Positions 38,090 to 47,519 of a stretch of DNA of 64,000 nt are shown in pieces. This DNA comes from Pareuzebyella sediminis (GTDB taxonomy: Bacteria > Bacteroidota > Bacteroidia > Flavobacteriales > Flavobacteriaceae), in NCBI RefSeq assembly GCF_008367235.1, contig NZ_VTZS01000002.1:620001-684000 (forward strand), read 5' to 3'. Under the pieces are notes generated by a model. That model was not told the origin of the DNA, did no database searches, and saw only the letters and a list, made by a program, of their open reading frames with translations. Both the position numbers and the translations under genes were made by a program. The stretch's first letter is position 1. Each line of letters opens with the position of its first letter.

Positions 38090-38497
38090 ATGGGAGTTCG
38101 AAAAAGACAGATGGCCGAACGAATCAAGGCCGAAAAGAAGCAGATGGCTTTTGCGAAGTTGAACAACTGTCCGACTTCTCCACGAAAAATGCGATTAGTC
38201 GCCGATTTGGTTAGAGGTGTTGAGGTTGAAAAGGCTTTGGCTATACTTAGGTTCAATCCGAAGGAAGCTTCCCGTAAATTGGAAAAGTTATTGCTTTCGG
38301 CCCTTGCCAACTGGCAAGCCAAAAATGAAGAAGCGAACGTTGAAGAGGCTGGTTTGTTCGTAAAGGAGATAAAGGTGGATAGTGGAAGTATGTTGAAAAG
38401 GTTGCGGCCAGCGCCACAAGGTAGGGCACATAGAATAAGAAAGCGTTCGAACCATGTTACATTGGTTTTGGGGTCTAACAATAATATAGAAAGCTAG
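38090..38497 (+). CDS. rplV: 50S ribosomal protein L22
   Basis: A 135-residue L22, with a beta-hairpin that lines the exit tunnel. Recognised by [19 protein letters not shown] and by the hairpin region [25 protein letters not shown]. The N-terminus carries about 15 extra basic residues ([17 protein letters not shown]) compared with the E. coli protein. One base separates its stop from the rpsC start. Confidence 0.97.
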   Translation: MGVRKRQMAERIKAEKKQMAFAKLNNCPTSPRKMRLVADLVRGVEVEKALAILRFNPKEASRKLEKLLLSALANWQAKNEEANVEEAGLFVKEIKVDSGSMLKRLRPAPQGRAHRIRKRSNHVTLVLGSNNNIES

Positions 38498-38498
38498 A

Positions 38499-39218
38499 AT
38501 GGGACAGAAAACAAATCCGATAGGAAATCGTCTAGGAATCATCAGAGGATGGGAGTCTAATTGGTATGGTGGAGACGATTATGGTGATAAACTAGCTGAA
38601 GACGACAAGATTCGTAAATACATCCATGCGCGTTTGGCCAAGGCCAGCGTATCAAGGGTAATCATTGAACGTACACTTAAATTGATTACCGTTACCGTAA
38701 CTACGGCAAGACCTGGAATTATTATTGGTAAGGGTGGTCAAGAGGTAGATAAGTTAAAAGAAGAGCTTAAAAAGATTACCAATAAGGAGGTGCAAATCAA
38801 TATTTACGAGATTAAGCGCCCGGAGCTGGATGCCAATTTGGTGGCTGCGAGTATCGCAAGACAGATTGAAAGTAGAATTTCTTTTAGAAGGGCGATTAAA
38901 ATGGCTATTGCCGCTGCAATGCGAATGAATGCGGAAGGAATAAAAGTACAGATTTCAGGACGTCTTAACGGGGCTGAAATGGCCCGTTCGGAGTCGTATA
39001 AAGAAGGACGCATTCCTTTGTCTACTTTTCGTGCCGATATTGATTATGCGCTACAGGAAGCACAAACTACCTATGGAAAACTGGGTATTAAAGTGTGGAT
39101 CATGAAAGGTGAGGTTTATGGAAAACGTGATCTTTCACCACTTGTAGGTATGAAGAAGGGTACCGGAGGGAAAAACGATAAACGTGAAGGTGGAAGAAAA
39201 CCACGTCGTAGAAAGTAA
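38499..39218 (+). CDS. rpsC: 30S ribosomal protein S3
   Basis: A 239-residue S3, at the mRNA entry channel with helicase activity. The KH domain motif is [20 protein letters not shown], and the C-terminal domain has [20 protein letters not shown] and [15 protein letters not shown]. It ends in a basic tail [15 protein letters not shown] common in Bacteroidota. Followed 19 bases later by rplP. Confidence 0.98.
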   Translation: MGQKTNPIGNRLGIIRGWESNWYGGDDYGDKLAEDDKIRKYIHARLAKASVSRVIIERTLKLITVTVTTARPGIIIGKGGQEVDKLKEELKKITNKEVQINIYEIKRPELDANLVAASIARQIESRISFRRAIKMAIAAAMRMNAEGIKVQISGRLNGAEMARSESYKEGRIPLSTFRADIDYALQEAQTTYGKLGIKVWIMKGEVYGKRDLSPLVGMKKGTGGKNDKREGGRKPRRRK

Positions 39219-39237
39219 TTTTATAAAGAGGTAAACC

Positions 39238-39666
39238 ATGTTACAACCGAAGAGAACCAAGTTTCGAAAGATGCAGAAAGGCCGCATGAAAGGTAATGCG
39301 GGTAGAGGGTTTCAATTGTCTAACGGTATGTTCGGCATTAAAACTTTGGATTCGAAATTTATTACATCAAGGCAGATAGAGGCTGCACGTATTGCAGCAA
39401 CACGCTACATGAAAAGGCAAGGACAGCTTTGGATTAAAATTTTTCCGGATAAGCCTATTACCAAAAAGCCTTTGGAAGTACGTATGGGTAAAGGTAAGGG
39501 TGCACCTGAATATTTTGTGGCAGTCGTAAAACCTGGTAGGGTATTATTTGAAGTGGCTGGTGTGCCTATGGACGTTGCCAAGGAGGCCTTACGACTTGCG
39601 GCCCAGAAGTTGCCGGTAAGAACTAAGTTTATCGTCGCCCGCGACTATGTTGAAGATATAATTTAA
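39238..39666 (+). CDS. rplP: 50S ribosomal protein L16
   Basis: A 142-residue L16, which helps place A-site tRNA on the 50S subunit. Visible are [19 protein letters not shown] at the start, [18 protein letters not shown] and the loop [19 protein letters not shown]. The Arg of the loop that is hydroxylated in E. coli (Arg81, in VRMGKGKG) is present. Normal length and place. Confidence 0.98.
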   Translation: MLQPKRTKFRKMQKGRMKGNAGRGFQLSNGMFGIKTLDSKFITSRQIEAARIAATRYMKRQGQLWIKIFPDKPITKKPLEVRMGKGKGAPEYFVAVVKPGRVLFEVAGVPMDVAKEALRLAAQKLPVRTKFIVARDYVEDII

Positions 39667-39674
39667 GGTGTACA

Positions 39675-39866
39675 ATGAAAAATAAAGAAATCAAAGAATT
39701 GTCGGTCGAAGATCTTAAAGAAAAGATCGCTGAATATAAAAAGCAGCATGCAGACCTTAAAATGGCACATTTTGTTACACCGTTAGAGAATCCGCTTCAA
39801 ATTAGAAAGGCAAGAAGAACGGTGGCTAGATTGGCAACGGAATTAACTAAAAGGGAAAACCAATAA
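39675..39866 (+). CDS. rpmC: 50S ribosomal protein L29
   Basis: A 63-residue two-helix protein at the exit-tunnel rim, opening [20 protein letters not shown] and closing with [18 protein letters not shown]. It is recognised by size, helical pattern and place between rplP and rpsQ. Gaps are 8 and 13 bases. Confidence 0.95.
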   Translation: MKNKEIKELSVEDLKEKIAEYKKQHADLKMAHFVTPLENPLQIRKARRTVARLATELTKRENQ

Positions 39867-39879
39867 TTGGTTCTGCTTT

Positions 39880-40140
39880 ATGGAAGATAAAAGAAATTTA
39901 AGAAAAGAAAGAGTAGGGGTAGTAACGAGCAACAAAATGGAAAAGTCCATTGTTGTAGCCGAGGTGAAGCGCGTAAAGCACCCTATGTACGGTAAGTTCG
40001 TTTTAAAAACGAAGAAGTATGTTGCTCACGACGAGAAGAACGATTGTAATGAAGGCGATACCGTGAAGATTATGGAGACCCGCCCCATGAGTAAAACTAA
40101 ATGTTGGCGATTAGTAGAAATCTTAGAAAGAGCTAAATAA
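39880..40140 (+). CDS. rpsQ: 30S ribosomal protein S17
   Basis: An 86-residue OB-fold protein that binds the 5' domain of 16S rRNA. Typical features are [39 protein letters not shown] and [20 protein letters not shown], the family signature. The stop lies 2 bases before rplN. Confidence 0.97.
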   Translation: MEDKRNLRKERVGVVTSNKMEKSIVVAEVKRVKHPMYGKFVLKTKKYVAHDEKNDCNEGDTVKIMETRPMSKTKCWRLVEILERAK

Positions 40141-40142
40141 TT

Positions 40143-40511
40143 ATGTTACAGCAAGAATCAAGACTAAAAGTAGCGGACAATACTGGGGCAAAGGAGGTTT
40201 TGACCATTCGTGTTCTAGGAGGTACTAAGAGGAGATATGCTTCCATTGGTGACAAGATCGTCGTATCCGTAAAGGAGGCTACACCAAACGGTGGTATTAA
40301 AAAAGGTGCTGTTTCAACGGCCGTTGTCGTTCGTACCAAAAAAGAGGTTAGAAGACCTGATGGCTCATATATTCGTTTCGATGATAATGCCTGTGTGCTT
40401 TTGAACCCGACCGGTGAAATGAGGGGTACGCGTGTTTTCGGTCCAGTGGCACGAGAGCTTCGGGACAAACAGTTTATGAAAATCGTTTCATTGGCCCCCG
40501 AGGTCCTATAA
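40143..40511 (+). CDS. rplN: 50S ribosomal protein L14
   Basis: A 122-residue L14, part of the inter-subunit bridge and the binding site for silencing factor RsfS. The opening [18 protein letters not shown], the signature [21 protein letters not shown] and the end [20 protein letters not shown] segment are present. First gene of the spc-like group; it follows rpsQ directly, so the S10 and spc groups are joined. Confidence 0.98.
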   Translation: MLQQESRLKVADNTGAKEVLTIRVLGGTKRRYASIGDKIVVSVKEATPNGGIKKGAVSTAVVVRTKKEVRRPDGSYIRFDDNACVLLNPTGEMRGTRVFGPVARELRDKQFMKIVSLAPEVL

Positions 40512-40521
40512 TAGGAAGAGT

Positions 40522-40836
40522 ATGACAAAGTTGAAAATAAAGACAGGAGATACGGTACGGGTCATAGCAGGTGACCATAAGGGCACTGAAGGAAAAGTGG
40601 TACGTGTCGATAAAGAAAAGAACAAAGCTATTGTTGAGGGTGCCAATATGGTTTCAAAACATGAGAAGCCTAGCGCAAAGAATCCTCAAGGTGGCATCGT
40701 TAAAAAAGAAGCCCCTATACACATTTCAAACCTTTCGCTTATCGATTCAAAGTCTGGTGAGACTACAAGGGTTGGTTATGAAGTTAGGGATGGAAAAAAA
40801 GTAAGGGTTTCCAAAAAATCGAATGAAGTAATATAG
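40522..40836 (+). CDS. rplX: 50S ribosomal protein L24
   Basis: A 104-residue KOW-domain protein that initiates 50S assembly at the 5' end of 23S rRNA. The KOW motif is [21 protein letters not shown] near residues 6-26, followed by [21 protein letters not shown]. It lies between rplN and rplE with gaps of 10 and 2 bases. Confidence 0.97.
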   Translation: MTKLKIKTGDTVRVIAGDHKGTEGKVVRVDKEKNKAIVEGANMVSKHEKPSAKNPQGGIVKKEAPIHISNLSLIDSKSGETTRVGYEVRDGKKVRVSKKSNEVI

Positions 40837-40838
40837 GT

Positions 40839-41390
40839 ATGGCTTACATCGCAAGGTTAAAGAACGAATATAAAGAGCGTGTAGTAAAAGCGCTTAAAGA
40901 GGAATTCGGTTACAAGAATGTAATGGAAGTTCCCAAGCTGAAGAAAATAGTTGTCAGCAGAGGCGTTGGTGCCGCTGTGGCTGATAAAAAGCTTATCGAT
41001 CACGCTGTAGACGAACTTACCAATATTACCGGTCAAAAAGCGGTTGCTACTTTTTCCAAAAAAGACGTCGCTGCTTTTAAGTTGCGTAAAGGTATGCCGA
41101 TAGGTGCGAAGGTTACTCTAAGAGGTGAACGAATGTATGAATTTTTGGATCGTTTAATTACAACGGCTTTGCCAAGGGTTCGCGATTTTCAAGGAATCCG
41201 TAGCACAGGTTTTGACGGGCGTGGAAATTATAGTCTTGGCGTTACAGAGCAAATCATTTTTCCAGAGATCAATATTGATAAAATCAATAGGATTAACGGT
41301 ATGGATATTACCTTTGTTACTTCCGCAGCGACCGATAAAGAGGCAAAGTCTTTACTAACAGAATTGGGGTTACCCTTTAAAAAGAATTAA
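40839..41390 (+). CDS. rplE: 50S ribosomal protein L5
   Basis: A 183-residue L5, which binds 5S rRNA in the central protuberance. Clear motifs are [51 protein letters not shown] and [14 protein letters not shown]. One base separates its stop from rpsN. Confidence 0.98.
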   Translation: MAYIARLKNEYKERVVKALKEEFGYKNVMEVPKLKKIVVSRGVGAAVADKKLIDHAVDELTNITGQKAVATFSKKDVAAFKLRKGMPIGAKVTLRGERMYEFLDRLITTALPRVRDFQGIRSTGFDGRGNYSLGVTEQIIFPEINIDKINRINGMDITFVTSAATDKEAKSLLTELGLPFKKN

Positions 41391-41391
41391 T

Positions 41392-41661
41392 ATGGCTAAA
41401 GAATCAATGAAGGCCCGAGAGCGAAAAAGGGCAAAGACGGTAGCAAAGTACGCCGAGAAACGCAAGGCCTTGAAAGAGGCTGGTGATTACGAGGCACTTC
41501 AGAAACTCCCACGTAATGCTTCACCGGTAAGAATGCACAACCGTTGCAAATTAACTGGTAGACCAAAAGGATATATGAGAACTTTTGGTATCTCAAGGGT
41601 AATGTTCAGGGAAATGGCCAACCAAGGATTGATTCCTGGGGTTAAAAAAGCGAGTTGGTAA
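41392..41661 (+). CDS. rpsN: 30S ribosomal protein S14 (zinc-free type)
   Basis: An 89-residue S14 from the 30S head. The end [26 protein letters not shown] is typical, and the CxxC pair of the short zinc-binding form is missing, so it is the longer zinc-independent class. A lone Cys remains in NRCKLTG. Its position between rplE and rpsH is standard. Together with the Cys-poor L36 it suggests a zinc-sparing ribosome. Confidence 0.97.
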   Translation: MAKESMKARERKRAKTVAKYAEKRKALKEAGDYEALQKLPRNASPVRMHNRCKLTGRPKGYMRTFGISRVMFREMANQGLIPGVKKASW

Positions 41662-41692
41662 TAATTGATTACTAGATATTTATTTAAATAAG

Positions 41693-42091
41693 ATGGTTAC
41701 AGATACTATAGCAGATTATTTAACAAGGGTAAGAAACGCCAGTCGTGCAGGTCACAGGGTAGTTGATATTCCTGCTTCCAAAGTGAAGAAAGAAATAACA
41801 AAGATATTGTTCGATCAAGGATATATCTTAAGTTACAAGTTCGAAGAAGATGAGGTTCAGGGTAATATCAAGATTGCCTTGAAATATGACAAGGCTACAA
41901 AAGAGCCCGTCATAAAGAAAATACAACGCATTAGTAAGCCGGGTCTACGTAAGTATGCGGGTTCAGACGATTTGCCTAGGGTGTTGAATGGTTTGGGTAT
42001 TGCCATCGTTTCGACCTCTCACGGGGTAATGACGAGCAAACAGGCTAAGAATGAGAATGTAGGGGGCGAAGTTCTTTGCTACGTTTATTAA
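41693..42091 (+). CDS. rpsH: 30S ribosomal protein S8
   Basis: A 132-residue S8, a primary 16S rRNA binder and the spc operon repressor in E. coli. The start TDTIADYLTRVRNASRAGH and the C-terminal GIAIVSTSHGVMTSKQAK with GGEVLCYVY are intact. It is followed by a 105-base gap that can fold into two hairpins before rplF. Confidence 0.97.
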   Translation: MVTDTIADYLTRVRNASRAGHRVVDIPASKVKKEITKILFDQGYILSYKFEEDEVQGNIKIALKYDKATKEPVIKKIQRISKPGLRKYAGSDDLPRVLNGLGIAIVSTSHGVMTSKQAKNENVGGEVLCYVY

Positions 42092-42111
42092 TAATATTAG
42101 AATACTGAGTT

Positions 42112-42163
42112 ATAGGTAAGGTTTACAGCCTATGGTCAAGATTCATGGTAAATGAATAATGAC
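42112..42163 (+). ncRNA. Two tandem hairpins upstream of rplF, candidate regulatory RNA
   Basis: In the 105-base rpsH-rplF gap, hairpin 1 pairs ATAGG (42112-42116) with CCTAT (42129-42133) and has a small inner pairing. Hairpin 2 pairs GTCA (42135-42138) with TGAC (42160-42163) and ATTCAT (42141-42146) with ATGAAT (42152-42157), with a small AG/AA internal loop and a GGTAA loop. The rplF ATG is 34 bases further on. Pairing is seen directly. A role as a binding site for S8 or L6 is a guess based on position. Confidence 0.42.
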
Positions 42164-42196
42164 TTACGTTGTACTTAACTATCAAATACTAAAAAA

Positions 42197-42739
42197 ATGT
42201 CAAGAATAGGTAACAATCCGGTAGCGATCCCTGAGGGGGTGACTGTTGAAGTAAAGGATAACCAAATTGTCGTAAAAGGGAAATTGGGAGAGCTTACGCA
42301 AGAGTTCTCTGCTGTAGTGGTAAAAATAGAAGACAACAACGTTTGGGTAACAAGACCTTCTGATTCAAAGGAGCACAAAGCGAAACATGGGCTTTACCGT
42401 TCATTGGTGAAGAATATGATCGAGGGGGTTTCAAAGGGATGGACGAAGGAGTTGGAATTGGTCGGTGTAGGTTACCGTGCCAGTAATCAAGGACAAAAAC
42501 TAGATCTAGCCCTTGGTTTTTCGCACAATATCGTAATCGATTTGGCGCCTGAGGTAAAAGTCGAGACAGCCTCTGAAAAAGGTAAAAATCCTATTATTAA
42601 ATTAACGTCCCACGATAAGCAGTTGGTGGGGCAGATTGCTGCTAAAATACGATCCTTCCGCAAGCCGGAGCCTTATAAAGGTAAAGGTATCAAGTTTGTT
42701 GGTGAGCAATTGAGAAGAAAAGCAGGTAAATCAGCTTAA
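42197..42739 (+). CDS. rplF: 50S ribosomal protein L6
   Basis: A 180-residue L6, near the GTPase-associated centre. It starts MSRIGNNPVAIPEGV and ends with PEPYKGKGIKFVGEQLRRKAGKSA, the family signature. Two repeated alpha/beta domains are visible around residues 5-80 and 90-170. It is preceded by an unusual structured gap, so it may be regulated separately from rpsH. Confidence 0.98.
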   Translation: MSRIGNNPVAIPEGVTVEVKDNQIVVKGKLGELTQEFSAVVVKIEDNNVWVTRPSDSKEHKAKHGLYRSLVKNMIEGVSKGWTKELELVGVGYRASNQGQKLDLALGFSHNIVIDLAPEVKVETASEKGKNPIIKLTSHDKQLVGQIAAKIRSFRKPEPYKGKGIKFVGEQLRRKAGKSA

Positions 42740-42748
42740 TAGTATATC

Positions 42749-43105
42749 ATGGCATTATCAAAAACCGAAAGAAAACAAAGAATACGGAGAAGAATCAGAA
42801 AAGTATCTTCTGGCACTGCCGAAAGGCCTAGATTGTCTGTATTTAGAAGCAATAACGACATTTATACTCAAGTCATTAATGATGTGGAAGGAGTTACTTT
42901 AGTGGCCGTTTCATCAAGAGACAAAGAGTTCGAGAAAGCAGAGGGCACGAAGACAGAAATCGCCAACTTAGTTGGTAAGGCTGTGGCCGAAAAATGTAAA
43001 AAGGCCGGTATAGAAACAGTAGCGTTCGATAGAGGAGGTAACCTATACCATGGCAGAGTGAAATCATTGGCCGAAGGTGCCCGAGAAGCAGGACTTAAAT
43101 TTTAA
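42749..43105 (+). CDS. rplR: 50S ribosomal protein L18
   Basis: A 118-residue L18, which binds 5S rRNA. The N-terminal basic arm [37 protein letters not shown] and the end [24 protein letters not shown] are standard. Eight bases separate it from rpsE. Confidence 0.98.
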   Translation: MALSKTERKQRIRRRIRKVSSGTAERPRLSVFRSNNDIYTQVINDVEGVTLVAVSSRDKEFEKAEGTKTEIANLVGKAVAEKCKKAGIETVAFDRGGNLYHGRVKSLAEGAREAGLKF

Positions 43106-43113
43106 ATAATACT

Positions 43114-43638
43114 ATGTACCAGAAATACAAGAACGTAGAGACCGTTAAACCCGGTGGACTGGAATTGAAAGACAGGTTGGTCGGTATCCAGCGAGTTACC
43201 AAAGTGACAAAAGGAGGTAGGGCTTTTGGCTTTTCTGCCATTGTTGTCGTGGGTGACGAAAATGGAGTTGTAGGAAGTGGTCTTGGAAAATCGAAAGAAG
43301 TGGCTACGGCAATAGCAAAGGCCGTCGAAGATGCCAAGAAAAACTTGATTCGCATTCCATTGAACAAGGGTACTTTACCCCATGAACAAAAGGGTAAATA
43401 TGGTGGCGCAAGAGTTTATCTGCAGCCTGCCTCGCATGGTACCGGGGTAATTGCAGGTGGTGCCGTCAGAGCGGTTTTAGAGTCCGTGGGTGTGCAGGAT
43501 GTACTTTCGAAATCACAAGGTTCATCAAACCCCCACAATGTTGTTAAAGCCACTTTTGATGCGCTTCTACAACTTAGGGATGCCAGTACTGTTGCTAGTC
43601 AAAGGGGAGTATCCTTGGAAAAAGTATTTAAGGGATAA
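43114..43638 (+). CDS. rpsE: 30S ribosomal protein S5
   Basis: A 174-residue S5, involved in decoding accuracy and the mRNA channel. The signature [22 protein letters not shown] and [20 protein letters not shown] is followed by the second domain ([21 protein letters not shown]). The usual spectinomycin-contact loop around KGGR appears intact. Normal length. Confidence 0.98.
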   Translation: MYQKYKNVETVKPGGLELKDRLVGIQRVTKVTKGGRAFGFSAIVVVGDENGVVGSGLGKSKEVATAIAKAVEDAKKNLIRIPLNKGTLPHEQKGKYGGARVYLQPASHGTGVIAGGAVRAVLESVGVQDVLSKSQGSSNPHNVVKATFDALLQLRDASTVASQRGVSLEKVFKG

Positions 43639-43649
43639 TCAAAGAAATT

Positions 43650-43832
43650 ATGGCGAAGAAAATACAGGTCAAACAACTTAGAAGCAGTATCAAGAGACCA
43701 CAGAACCAAAAAAGAACCTTGGTAGCATTGGGTCTAAAGAAAATCGGCCAGGTCGTTGAACATGATGCGACCCCCAATATTCTTGGTATGATAGATAAAG
43801 TTAAACATTTAGTGTCCGTACAGGAGGCTTAA
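43650..43832 (+). CDS. rpmD: 50S ribosomal protein L30
   Basis: A 60-residue L30: KKIQVKQLRSSIKRPQNQKRTLVALGLKKIGQ contains the family motif (given in two pieces: QVKQLRSSIKRPQNQ and TLVALGLKKIG), followed by HDATPNILGMIDKVKHLV. Some bacteria lack this protein; here it is in its standard place between rpsE and rplO. Confidence 0.97.
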   Translation: MAKKIQVKQLRSSIKRPQNQKRTLVALGLKKIGQVVEHDATPNILGMIDKVKHLVSVQEA

Positions 43833-43845
43833 ATAGCATAGAATA

Positions 43846-44298
43846 ATGAACTTAAATAATCTAAAACCGGCAGAAGGTTCAACGAACAGGACGGGGAAAA
43901 GAGTAGGAAGAGGACAAGGTTCCGGCAAGGGTGGTACGGCTACGAGAGGTCACAAGGGTGCCAAGTCGAGATCCGGCTATTCAAAGAAAATCGGTTTCGA
44001 AGGGGGGCAAATGCCATTGCAACGCCGTGTGCCTAAATTCGGTTTTACCAATATCAACCGTGTTGAATACAAGGGGGTAAATCTCGATAAACTTCAAGAA
44101 TTGGTCGATAGTAAAAAGGTCAAGGATACAGTGAGCCATGAAGATTTGGTGGAGAACGGTTTGGCAAAGAAAAAAGATTTAGTTAAAATATTGGGTGGCG
44201 GAGAATTAAAGGCCCCCTTAAAAGTTTCCGTGCATAAATTTACGGCAAGTGCCAAGGCGGCAATAGAAGCTGCAGGTGGTGAAGCAATAAATTTATAA
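43846..44298 (+). CDS. rplO: 50S ribosomal protein L15
   Basis: A 150-residue L15, a late-binding organiser of 23S rRNA. The glycine- and arginine-rich N-terminal arm ([20 protein letters not shown]) and the [19 protein letters not shown] motif identify it. The C-terminal domain ends in a Gly/Ala-rich segment. It precedes secY by 13 bases, as usual. Confidence 0.98.
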   Translation: MNLNNLKPAEGSTNRTGKRVGRGQGSGKGGTATRGHKGAKSRSGYSKKIGFEGGQMPLQRRVPKFGFTNINRVEYKGVNLDKLQELVDSKKVKDTVSHEDLVENGLAKKKDLVKILGGGELKAPLKVSVHKFTASAKAAIEAAGGEAINL

Positions 44299-44311
44299 GT
44301 ACATCCGGACC

Positions 44312-45655
44312 ATGAAGAAATTTTTTGAAACCATATCAAATATCTGGAAGATTGAAGAACTAAGAAAGCGCATTTTGCTTACGCTAAGCCTTCTATTGGT
44401 GTACCGTTTTGGTTGCCAAATTGTTCTTCCTGGTATAGACTCTTCGCAGTTGGCGGCATTGGCCTCTGGTACTGATACGGGTATTTTCGGTCTTTTGAAC
44501 GCCTTCACAGGAGGAGCCTTTGCGAATGCTTCTATTTTTGCTTTGGGAATTATGCCTTATATCTCCGCATCTATTGTGGTGCAATTGATGAGTATAGCTA
44601 TTCCCTATCTTCAGAAATTGGATAAGGAGGGTGAAAGTGGTCGAAAAACAAAAAATCAGATTACGCGATGGTTGACCATCGGTATATGCGTGGTTCAAGC
44701 TCCTGCTTATCTCTATGGACTGGAGGCATTTGGGGTTCAAGACAGTGCGTTTTTGTTGGGTAAGGGACTTAATTTTATGGTTCCGGCTGTCATCATATTA
44801 GTTACAGGATGTGTTTTTGCCATGTGGTTGGGCGAAAAAATTACCGATAAAGGAATAGGGAATGGTATTTCGCTATTGATCATGATTGGTATTATAGCTA
44901 CCATGCCACAGTCTTTTGTTCAAGAATTTGTTTCAAGAACAGTTAATAACAATGGTGGTTTAATGTTCATCCTTATTGAAGTCATCCTATGGTTTTTGGT
45001 AATTCTTGCCAGTGTCCTCTTAGTAATGGCTACTCGTCAAATTCCAGTACAGTATGCTAGAAGAACGGCTTCTGGAGGGTATGAAAAGAACATTATGGGA
45101 TCTCGACAGTATATTCCTTTAAAACTGAATGCATCAGGGGTTATGCCGATAATCTTCGCGCAAGCTATTATGTTCGCACCAAGTTTGATCGGTAAAACAT
45201 TTAATAACACTGCCATAGGTCAATGGATGGAAGTTCAGTTTCAAGATATTTTTGGCTTGGCCTACAACATATTGTTCGGAGTACTTATTATCATATTTAC
45301 GTATTTCTATACGGCTATAACGGTACCGACCAATAAGATGGCGGATGATTTGAAACGCAGTGGAGGGTTTATTCCTGGAGTGCGCCCTGGGAAGGAAACA
45401 GGTGATTTTTTAGACAAAATTATGTCGCTCATTACCCTACCTGGTTCTATATTCTTGGCATTGTTGGCGGTATTGCCTGCTATTGTGGTGAAATTGTTAG
45501 ATATTCAAGCGGGATGGGCTTTGTTTTATGGTGGAACGTCTCTTTTGATTATGGTCGGCGTGGCCATTGATACCGTACAGCAGGTGAACGCCTATCTATT
45601 GAACAGACACTATGATGGATTAATGAAATCTGGAAAAAATAGAAAAGTAGCATAA
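44312..45655 (+). CDS. secY: Preprotein translocase subunit SecY
   Basis: A 447-residue channel subunit of the SecYEG translocon in the inner membrane. Ten hydrophobic segments are visible; signature stretches are [40 protein letters not shown] and the cytoplasmic loop with [15 protein letters not shown]. The late [14 protein letters not shown] loop supports SecA and ribosome contact. Neither map nor adk follows it, as seen in many other bacteria; infA starts after one base. Confidence 0.98.
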   Translation: MKKFFETISNIWKIEELRKRILLTLSLLLVYRFGCQIVLPGIDSSQLAALASGTDTGIFGLLNAFTGGAFANASIFALGIMPYISASIVVQLMSIAIPYLQKLDKEGESGRKTKNQITRWLTIGICVVQAPAYLYGLEAFGVQDSAFLLGKGLNFMVPAVIILVTGCVFAMWLGEKITDKGIGNGISLLIMIGIIATMPQSFVQEFVSRTVNNNGGLMFILIEVILWFLVILASVLLVMATRQIPVQYARRTASGGYEKNIMGSRQYIPLKLNASGVMPIIFAQAIMFAPSLIGKTFNNTAIGQWMEVQFQDIFGLAYNILFGVLIIIFTYFYTAITVPTNKMADDLKRSGGFIPGVRPGKETGDFLDKIMSLITLPGSIFLALLAVLPAIVVKLLDIQAGWALFYGGTSLLIMVGVAIDTVQQVNAYLLNRHYDGLMKSGKNRKVA

Positions 45656-45656
45656 T

Positions 45657-45872
45657 ATGGCTAAACAAGCAGCAATAGAACAAGATGGATCTATAATCGA
45701 AGCACTTTCGAATGCAATGTTTCGTGTGGAATTGGAAAATGGCCATGTGGTAACGGCACATATTTCTGGAAAAATGCGTATGCATTACATCAAATTGCTC
45801 CCTGGCGATAAGGTCAAATTGGAAATGAGTCCGTATGATCTTACTAAAGCCAGGATCACATATAGATATTAG
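45657..45872 (+). CDS. infA: Translation initiation factor IF-1
   Basis: A 71-residue OB-fold factor that blocks the A site during initiation. Typical features are [39 protein letters not shown], and [13 protein letters not shown] at the end. It begins one base after the secY stop and precedes rpmJ. Confidence 0.98.
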   Translation: MAKQAAIEQDGSIIEALSNAMFRVELENGHVVTAHISGKMRMHYIKLLPGDKVKLEMSPYDLTKARITYRY

Positions 45873-45897
45873 TAAATTAAGATAGAAAGATAACACG

Positions 45898-46014
45898 ATG
45901 AAAGTAAGAGCATCAGTTAAGAAAAGAAGCGCGGACTGCAAGATTGTACGCAGAAAGGGCAGATTGTACGTAATCAATAAAAAGAATCCTAGATTTAAAC
46001 AAAGACAAGGATAG
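45898..46014 (+). CDS. rpmJ: 50S ribosomal protein L36 (zinc-free type)
   Basis: A 38-residue L36 reading [20 protein letters not shown], then [18 protein letters not shown]. The gene spans ATG at 45898 to TAG at 46014. In zinc-binding L36 the CxxC pair, a later Cys and a His hold the metal; here only one Cys remains and the late Cys and His are replaced by Asn and Phe, so it cannot bind zinc in that way. It stands between infA and rpsM, 2 bases before the latter. Confidence 0.96.
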   Translation: MKVRASVKKRSADCKIVRRKGRLYVINKKNPRFKQRQG

Positions 46015-46016
46015 TT

Positions 46017-46391
46017 ATGGCAAGAATTGCAGGTATTGATATACCAAAACAGAAAAGGGGCGTCATCGCCTTGACCTACATATTTGGTATCGGTAAAAGT
46101 AGGGCCAAGGAAATTTTAGAAAGAGCCGAAGTGAATGAAGATACTAAAGTATCCGATTGGAACGATGACGAGATTGGCCGTATTCGAGAGGCGGTTTCTT
46201 CTTATACTATCGAGGGGGAATTGCGTTCGGAAACACAATTGAACATCAAGCGCCTAATGGATATTGGTTGCTACCGTGGAATTCGTCATAGATCTGGTCT
46301 TCCGCTCAGGGGACAACGTACAAAGAACAATTCTAGGACTAGAAAAGGAAAGCGTAAAACAGTAGCCAACAAGAAAAAAGCTACTAAATAA
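46017..46391 (+). CDS. rpsM: 30S ribosomal protein S13
   Basis: A 124-residue S13, at the head-to-50S bridges. Identified by [21 protein letters not shown], the helix-turn motif [14 protein letters not shown] and the tail [20 protein letters not shown]. It starts the alpha-operon group. In E. coli the S4-binding leader lies before this gene; here only 2 bases precede it, and the structured element is before rpsD. Confidence 0.98.
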   Translation: MARIAGIDIPKQKRGVIALTYIFGIGKSRAKEILERAEVNEDTKVSDWNDDEIGRIREAVSSYTIEGELRSETQLNIKRLMDIGCYRGIRHRSGLPLRGQRTKNNSRTRKGKRKTVANKKKATK

Positions 46392-46400
46392 TAAATAGGT

Positions 46401-46805
46401 ATGGCAAAGACAAATACAAAGTCGAGTGCGAAGACCGCTAAAAAGCGTAAGGTAATTGTTGACTCTGTGGGTGAGGCCCACATTGCAGCGTCCTTTAATA
46501 ATATCATTATATCACTTACCAACAAAAAGGGTGATGTTATTTCATGGTCTTCTGCTGGTAAAATGGGTTTTAGGGGGTCTAAAAAGAATACACCCTATGC
46601 AGCTCAGGTGGCGGCCGAGGAATGTGCAAAGATCGCACATGAGGCTGGACTTCGAAAGGTAAAGGTCTACGTTAAGGGGCCGGGCAACGGTCGTGAATCA
46701 GCCATTCGTGCCGTACACAATTCAGGAATAGAAGTGACCGAAATTATCGATGTTACGCCAATGCCGCACAACGGTTGCAGACCCCCTAAAAGAAGAAGAG
46801 TTTAA
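46401..46805 (+). CDS. rpsK: 30S ribosomal protein S11
   Basis: A 134-residue S11, on the 30S platform near the mRNA exit. Motifs are [40 protein letters not shown] and the closing [18 protein letters not shown]. The stop is followed by a 90-base gap holding the rpsD leader. Confidence 0.98.
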   Translation: MAKTNTKSSAKTAKKRKVIVDSVGEAHIAASFNNIIISLTNKKGDVISWSSAGKMGFRGSKKNTPYAAQVAAEECAKIAHEAGLRKVKVYVKGPGNGRESAIRAVHNSGIEVTEIIDVTPMPHNGCRPPKRRRV

Positions 46806-46828
46806 TTAATCACTATATTATTTCACAC

Positions 46829-46883
46829 AGAGGTGTAGTTAACGATTATCGAAGGATAAGCCTTAATTCATAATCACACTTCT
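46829..46883 (+). ncRNA. rpsD leader, probable S4-binding regulatory RNA
   Basis: The rpsK-rpsD gap folds into one long hairpin. P1 pairs AGAGGTGT (46829-46836) with ACACTTCT (46876-46883), with one G-U. P2 pairs GATTAT (46844-46849) with ATAATC (46870-46875), directly stacked on the 3' side and leaving a seven-base 5' bulge, AGTTAAC. P3 pairs AAGG (46852-46855) with CCTT (46861-46864). The rpsD ATG is 13 bases beyond. S4 controls the alpha operon in E. coli, and S4 leader classes have, as I recall, been reported in Flavobacteria, so this is probably such an element. I cannot match it to a model here. Confidence 0.62.
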
Positions 46884-46895
46884 AAACTAAAGAAA

Positions 46896-47501
46896 ATGGC
46901 AAGATATACAGGACCAAAAAGTAAAATCGCCCGTAAGTTCGGAGAGGCGATATTCGGGGATGATAAATCGTTCGAGAAAAAGAATTATCCACCGGGACAA
47001 CATGGCAATACAAGACGTCGGGGTAAAAAGTCTGAATATGCAATTCAGCTTATGGAAAAGCAGAAGGCTAAATATACCTACGGTATTTTAGAAAAGCAAT
47101 TTAGAAATATTTTTGCCAATGCGAAGCGCAAAGAAGGAGTAACCGGTGAGGTATTACTTCAGCTTTGTGAGTCAAGATTGGATAATGTGGTGTACCGTAT
47201 GGGGATTTCCCCGTCGAGAAGAGGCGCTAGACAATTGGTTTCCCATAGACATATTACCGTAAATGGTGAGTTGGTCAATATACCTTCTTATTCACTTAAA
47301 GCTGGAGACGTCGTAGGTGTTCGGGAAAAATCAAAGTCTTTACAGATCATACAAGATTCGCTTGCCGCAACCAGCAGTGTTTATGAATGGATTACATGGA
47401 ACTCGGACAAAAAAGAGGGTACTTTCGTATCCGTTCCCGAGAGAATCCAGATTCCTGAGAATATCAAAGAACAATTAATCGTCGAGCTTTACTCTAAATA
47501 A
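46896..47501 (+). CDS. rpsD: 30S ribosomal protein S4
   Basis: A 201-residue S4, a primary assembly protein of the 30S body. The start is [20 protein letters not shown], followed by [20 protein letters not shown] and the S4 RNA-binding domain [20 protein letters not shown] with [16 protein letters not shown]. The N-terminal zinc Cys residues of some S4 proteins are absent. It heads the rpsD-rpoA-rplQ set behind the structured leader, fitting autogenous control of rpoA expression as well. Confidence 0.98.
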   Translation: MARYTGPKSKIARKFGEAIFGDDKSFEKKNYPPGQHGNTRRRGKKSEYAIQLMEKQKAKYTYGILEKQFRNIFANAKRKEGVTGEVLLQLCESRLDNVVYRMGISPSRRGARQLVSHRHITVNGELVNIPSYSLKAGDVVGVREKSKSLQIIQDSLAATSSVYEWITWNSDKKEGTFVSVPERIQIPENIKEQLIVELYSK

Positions 47502-47519
47502 TTAAGAACACTAATTCCT

